From positions 1-9,573 of the forward strand of contig JAILBI010000045.1 in assembly GCA_024681175.1 (NCBI GenBank): a stretch of DNA of 9,573 bases. Reading direction: 5' to 3'. Below, piece after piece: positions 6,490-9,573 of this stretch. The notes beneath the pieces are model-generated. The model made no database searches. It saw only the letters and a list, made by a program, of their open reading frames with translations, and had not been told where the DNA came from. Source of the stretch: Acholeplasmatales bacterium. Its GTDB lineage: Bacteria > Bacillota_I > Bacilli_A > Acholeplasmatales > Anaeroplasmataceae. The position numbers and the translations under genes are program-made. Numbering within the stretch: the first letter of the stretch is position 1; the number at the start of each line of letters is the position of its first letter.

Positions 6490-7626
6490 CTATTTAATAT
6501 CATCAATAAGATTTATAATATGTTCTTTAAATTTATTGAAAGTAAATAATTCTAATACTCTATCTTTAGCATTATTACCTAATTTTTCTCTTAATTCTTT
6601 ATCATCTTTTAATTTAATTAAAGCTTCTGCATATGCCTTTGAATTAGCATTTTCAACCTCAAGTGTAGTTACATCCTTCAATCCTACATAATTTACACCA
6701 GAGCCTTCAATTTTAAATGTAACAGTAGGTAATCCCTGACTCATTGCCTCAGCTAAGGCAATACCAAATGCTTCATTTTTAGTAATTGATGGGAAAGAGA
6801 AAATATCTGCAGCGCCTAAATATGAAATAATATCTTCATCTTCAATTCTACCTAAGAATTTAATTTTATGATCATCCTTAGCCATTTCCTTTAATTGATC
6901 TGTAAGCTCACCCTTACCACCAATTAATATAACAAAATCATCATTTAAATATTTAGATGCTTCAATTAAATATTTATATCCCTTATATGGAACATGTCTT
7001 CCATATGTAAATATAATTGTTTTATCTTTATATTCTTCTTTTATTTTTAATATTCTATTCTTTATAGAATCATTAATAATAAATCTTTCTTCTCTCATAC
7101 AATTAGGTATAACTATTGTTTTATCCTTAACAGATGTTAACCAACGAGATCCTAATATATAATCTGGAGATGTTGCGATAACCTTAATTGATCTTTTTAA
7201 TAATTTTTTATTTTGAGAATTAAATATCCAAGCAATCTTCTTTTGCTTAACAATATCTAAATGCCAATATAAAACTAATTTAGTATTTTTATATTTTTTT
7301 AATATTTTTAATAATGATGATGCAACAAAAGGATTTGGATAATGGAAAATTACAATATCAGGATTCATATCCTTAAATACCTTTTTCAAATTCTTCTTAT
7401 AGCTAAAGGATATTGATTGACTCATTATCTTCTTTTGTACACCGCATCTATGAATTTTTACATCGTTAACAATATCTATTTTATCTTCTTTATCATTTTC
7501 ATCATTAAAACAAATAACTTCTTGCGAAACATCTTGATCCTTTAATGATTCAACAATATCGAAACAAACTTGTTCTATCCCACCAACGTGTGGAGAGTAA
7601 TAATTAGGAATGTGAAGAATTTTCAT
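6490..7626 (-). CDS. GT4-family glycosyltransferase (GT-B fold)
   Basis: A 378-residue group 1 glycosyltransferase, probably at the cytoplasmic membrane face, transferring a sugar from an NDP-sugar onto a growing lipid-linked glycan. The N-terminal acceptor domain begins MKILHIPNYYSPHVGGIEQ, with the glycine-rich loop typical of GT4 enzymes. The C-terminal donor domain has TYGRHVPYKGYKYLIEA (R210, K215), GKGE, KFLGRI and the EX7E motif (E285 and E293 in NEAFGIALAEAMSQGLP). Length is normal for the family and no disruption is seen. It is the first gene of the operon, 63 bases downstream of an extended -10 promoter candidate, with SD AAAGGA about 9 bases before the ATG. Donor and acceptor cannot be deduced. 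The neighbouring kinase and nucleotidyltransferase suggest that their product may be its donor. Confidence 0.9.
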   Translation of the reverse strand: MKILHIPNYYSPHVGGIEQVCFDIVESLKDQDVSQEVICFNDENDKEDKIDIVNDVKIHRCGVQKKIMSQSISFSYKKNLKKVFKDMNPDIVIFHYPNPFVASSLLKILKKYKNTKLVLYWHLDIVKQKKIAWIFNSQNKKLLKRSIKVIATSPDYILGSRWLTSVKDKTIVIPNCMREERFIINDSIKNRILKIKEEYKDKTIIFTYGRHVPYKGYKYLIEASKYLNDDFVILIGGKGELTDQLKEMAKDDHKIKFLGRIEDEDIISYLGAADIFSFPSITKNEAFGIALAEAMSQGLPTVTFKIEGSGVNYVGLKDVTTLEVENANSKAYAEALIKLKDDKELREKLGNNAKDRVLELFTFNKFKEHIINLIDDIK

Positions 7627-7688
7627 AATTATTATCCTTTCAATACATTTTATTGTCTATTTTATAAACAAAACTTATCATTATTAAT

Positions 7689-7697
7689 ATTATAACA
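7689..7697 (-). promoter_or_regulatory. Candidate extended -10 promoter of the polysaccharide operon
   Basis: The minus strand reads TGTTATAAT, a perfect TGnTATAAT extended -10. It lies between the terminator of the preceding unit and the glycosyltransferase ATG at 7626. No good -35 is present at 16-18 bases, which is tolerated in extended -10 promoters. A second TATAAT lies about 13 bases further upstream. The leader would be roughly 55 bases, and no riboswitch or attenuator-like hairpin is evident in it. Confidence 0.5.
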
Positions 7698-7718
7698 TAA
7701 TATTATAAATATAGCATT

Positions 7719-7749
7719 AAAAAAATGCCCTTACAAAGGGCAATTTTTT
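7719..7749 (-). terminator. Intrinsic terminator after the gene remnant and lipoprotein gene
   Basis: A 7-base stem (TGCCCTT at 7726-7732, AAGGGCA at 7736-7742) with a 3-base loop is followed on the minus strand by seven T (7725-7719). The A-run on the other flank gives a T-tract on the plus strand too, so it could act in both directions, though no plus-strand gene is nearby. It begins immediately after the stop of the remnant frame (7750-7748), which suggests it originally ended that gene. Confidence 0.85.
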
Positions 7750-7876
7750 ATCTAATAACTATATTCATCATACATCTAATGCCACCATCTTCTCTTGTAA
7801 CATCCATAATATCATTAGGAGATTCAAAAGAATTAACCATTGATATAACCTTTGCAGCCTTCTTTAACTTCTCGTT
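7748..7876 (-). pseudogene. 3' remnant of an unidentified gene, overlapped out of frame by the lipoprotein end
   Basis: A minus-strand frame open from 7876 to the stop at 7750-7748 encodes about 42 residues. It begins NEKLKKAAKVISMVNSF, contains DIMDVTRED and ends RCMMNIVIR. The composition (helix, then alternating hydrophobics) and the terminator directly behind the stop make it look like the C-terminal end of a real protein whose body is missing. The lipoprotein frame overlaps it by about 40 bases in another phase and stops at 7835. An alternative is a 30-residue peptide from ATG 7840 with AAGG upstream, coupled to the lipoprotein stop. I do not recognise the family. Confidence 0.45.
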
Positions 7877-9545
7877 TTATTGAATCCGCTTTAGAATTAT
7901 AAAAATCAGCATCTATTGAATCGGATACTATCTCAATTCGGCAATTTGAATAAGTACAATCAGTATACTCTTCATAATAATGTTCCCTCAACGTTGAAAA
8001 GTCATAACCATTATTTTGATAATATTCATAATAACTTGATATATAATTATCATCATATGTTCCAGAAACATCACGCTTAAGCTTATCCTCATATAAAACA
8101 TAATCAATAAATGGACTATATGTCATTTCATAGGATATATCATCATATTCAACTAATTTACTATAAATGGATGTACAATTTATATAATATTTTATATGCT
8201 CATATAAATTATCTTTTTCTTTTGCATCCTTAATCTGATTCTTTATCGATTCTGCAAATTCAGGATTTCTTATAAAATAATCTGGATCTACTTCTTCATA
8301 ATAAAGTACTGAATCATACAAATATTGATAAAAATAATTTTTAATATCTATAATAATGTATTTATCTGTTAATTCATAATTTAAATCCATATTCTCATAA
8401 GCAATATCATATATTGATTTTACATCATCAGAAACATGAGGTCTAGAATTAAAATGACGCTCGGAAATATAAGCTATTTTAGATTGATATGTTATAGGTT
8501 GAACAAATTGAACTTGGGAACTAAAACAATCTAATTTTTCGGATGTGATTCCAGCGTGAATATCATTGAAAAGCCCAATGTCCATACACATTGGTCTTGA
8601 ACCACATAATTCTAGATACGAACCATCTTCATCATCTTTTTTTATATAATATGGTTTATCAGCATCAAGATTTGATTCTATATTTGTTGGATTGATACGA
8701 TCATTACTATATGCTAAAGAAAAGCTTCCCGGATGAAAATATCCATCAGCATAAGTGTATTCATCAAAATTACTACTTAAACAATTAGAATTATCTATGT
8801 TTTTTCCATAAAATTCATATCCTGATTCAAGATTAAGATAATCTTTATAGTTTTCAGGATTGTTTGAATACTTTCGCCATAATACCATGCTATCAATATC
8901 ATAAAACATACCATACTCTTTTTGATAACAGGAATAATCAAAAGAATAATCACACGATCCTACTTCTCCACTTTCAATAGTAGATGGATAAGTTCCTGAT
9001 GATTTTCTTTTAACATTTCCATATTCAAGTGAAGACCATACATCGCTGCCATTTGAATAAAGAGCTGAATTAAAATTGTAATTGTCTTCTTTTGTGTAAT
9101 TGTAATCATCCTTAGACTTAATATCAATTTTTTTGTTTTTACTGTCAATTTCAAAATTTAGGATATTATTTCCAATATGGTTTTCCTCGTTAAAATAAGA
9201 ACCATGATATTTAGTACATATTTCTTCATTATTTTCTGAGTAATTTACAATTTTTGAATAACCAAAGAATGAATCACTACCATAGCGATTAACATCAGCA
9301 ATATGATTAAAAAACATTTCTTTCAAAAATTCATCTTTGCTCATATCACTAGTAAAAGTGTATGTCCAAGATCCTGATTCATCCTGAATATGTGATCCTG
9401 AAAATCCAGGAATATATTTTGCTACAATTTCTACCTTATCAACATTTTTTCCTTTATCAATAACTTCTGTTGATTTACCACTTTTGCATGATGATAAAGT
9501 TAAAACTATCAAATATGCTCCTAGCAGATAAAAACTTTTTTTCAT
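7833..9545 (-). CDS. Large Tyr- and Cys-rich surface lipoprotein, function unknown
   Basis: A 570-residue predicted lipoprotein. The N-terminus MKKSFYLLGAYLIVLTLSSC is a lysine pair, a hydrophobic core and a lipobox LSSC with C20, so the mature protein should be lipid-anchored outside the membrane. The start is secure: AGGGAGGT (9557-9550) lies 4 bases before the ATG. The mature part is highly polar, rich in Tyr, Asp, Ser and Asn, and has eleven further cysteines by my count, including pairs such as SCDYSFDYSC, CGSRPMC and CTYSNC. This suggests possible disulfides or metal binding. No transmembrane segment follows the signal peptide, and I recognise no enzymatic motif. Codon use is more varied than in the polysaccharide genes (CGA, CGC, TCC appear), a mild hint of separate origin. 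The last residues overlap the remnant frame downstream, so the natural C-terminus may have been altered. Confidence 0.8.
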   Translation of the reverse strand: MKKSFYLLGAYLIVLTLSSCKSGKSTEVIDKGKNVDKVEIVAKYIPGFSGSHIQDESGSWTYTFTSDMSKDEFLKEMFFNHIADVNRYGSDSFFGYSKIVNYSENNEEICTKYHGSYFNEENHIGNNILNFEIDSKNKKIDIKSKDDYNYTKEDNYNFNSALYSNGSDVWSSLEYGNVKRKSSGTYPSTIESGEVGSCDYSFDYSCYQKEYGMFYDIDSMVLWRKYSNNPENYKDYLNLESGYEFYGKNIDNSNCLSSNFDEYTYADGYFHPGSFSLAYSNDRINPTNIESNLDADKPYYIKKDDEDGSYLELCGSRPMCMDIGLFNDIHAGITSEKLDCFSSQVQFVQPITYQSKIAYISERHFNSRPHVSDDVKSIYDIAYENMDLNYELTDKYIIIDIKNYFYQYLYDSVLYYEEVDPDYFIRNPEFAESIKNQIKDAKEKDNLYEHIKYYINCTSIYSKLVEYDDISYEMTYSPFIDYVLYEDKLKRDVSGTYDDNYISSYYEYYQNNGYDFSTLREHYYEEYTDCTYSNCRIEIVSDSIDADFYNSKADSIKREVKEGCKGYING

Positions 9546-9573
9546 GGAAACCTCCCTGTTAGAATGAATTATT

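Noticed and set aside
6477..6506. ATG at 6506 as the sugar kinase start
   Set aside because: It lies inside the glycosyltransferase gene without a good SD, while GGAGGT is placed correctly for ATG 6479.
7627..7748. Riboswitch or attenuator in the leader of the glycosyltransferase operon
   Set aside because: The only stable hairpin is the terminator of the preceding unit, upstream of the promoter candidate; the remaining leader is unstructured AT-rich DNA.
8960..9154. A 64-codon minus-strand open frame inside the lipoprotein gene
   Set aside because: It is in another phase of the lipoprotein frame, has a Thr/Ile/Leu/Lys-rich shadow composition and overlaps a frame with a clear start, SD and lipobox.
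1..9573. Mollicute genetic code (TGA read as Trp), suggested by the extreme A+T content
   Set aside because: Tryptophans in conserved motifs use TGG (for example in IGWNDVG and ECWYFLP) and all genes are full length with TGA treated as a stop.

Overview
The window looks like a stretch of a low-GC Bacillota (Firmicutes) genome, perhaps an Erysipelotrichia- or Bacilli-like gut commensal. The reasons are strong A+T bias, AT-ending codons, Shine-Dalgarno sequences close to AGGAGGTGA, a lipobox lipoprotein, and a one-polypeptide tyrosine-kinase-type capsule regulator. Tryptophan is read from TGG and no frame needs TGA read-through, so the standard code fits. Every gene that can be supported lies on the minus strand, so transcription runs from high to low coordinates. 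The species assignment is inference.

Layout in the direction of transcription. (1) 9545-7833 encodes a large surface lipoprotein of unknown function, rich in Tyr and Cys. It runs out of frame into about 40 codons that look like the 3' end of another, broken gene (7876-7748), followed by an intrinsic terminator (7749-7719). (2) An extended -10 promoter candidate near 7690 precedes a four-gene polysaccharide operon: a GT4 glycosyltransferase, a galactokinase/galacturonokinase-like GHMP kinase, a sugar-1-phosphate nucleotidyltransferase, and a Wzz-tyrosine-kinase fusion protein. It ends at a clear terminator (3131-3104). (3) A second unit carries GDP-mannose genes: class I mannose-6-phosphate isomerase joined in frame to a GDP-mannose-4,6-dehydratase-like protein, then mannose-1-phosphate guanylyltransferase, then the first 17 codons of an exported protein that leaves the window.

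Taken together this is part of a capsule or exopolysaccharide locus. Kinase plus nucleotidyltransferase would turn a free sugar, possibly a uronic acid, into NDP-sugar. ManA and ManC would make GDP-mannose, with a phosphomannomutase encoded elsewhere. The GT4 enzyme would use an activated sugar, and the Wzz/kinase protein would control chain assembly.

The points most worth a second look are active-site changes. The dehydratase-like protein has Ile where the SDR YxxxK lysine belongs and Tyr where the catalytic Glu is expected. The tyrosine-kinase protein has lost the glycines of its P-loop and the EX2RX2R motif. The ManA-dehydratase junction is an open in-frame fusion that still contains a strong internal ribosome binding site. 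No RNA gene, CRISPR array, insertion sequence or origin was seen.
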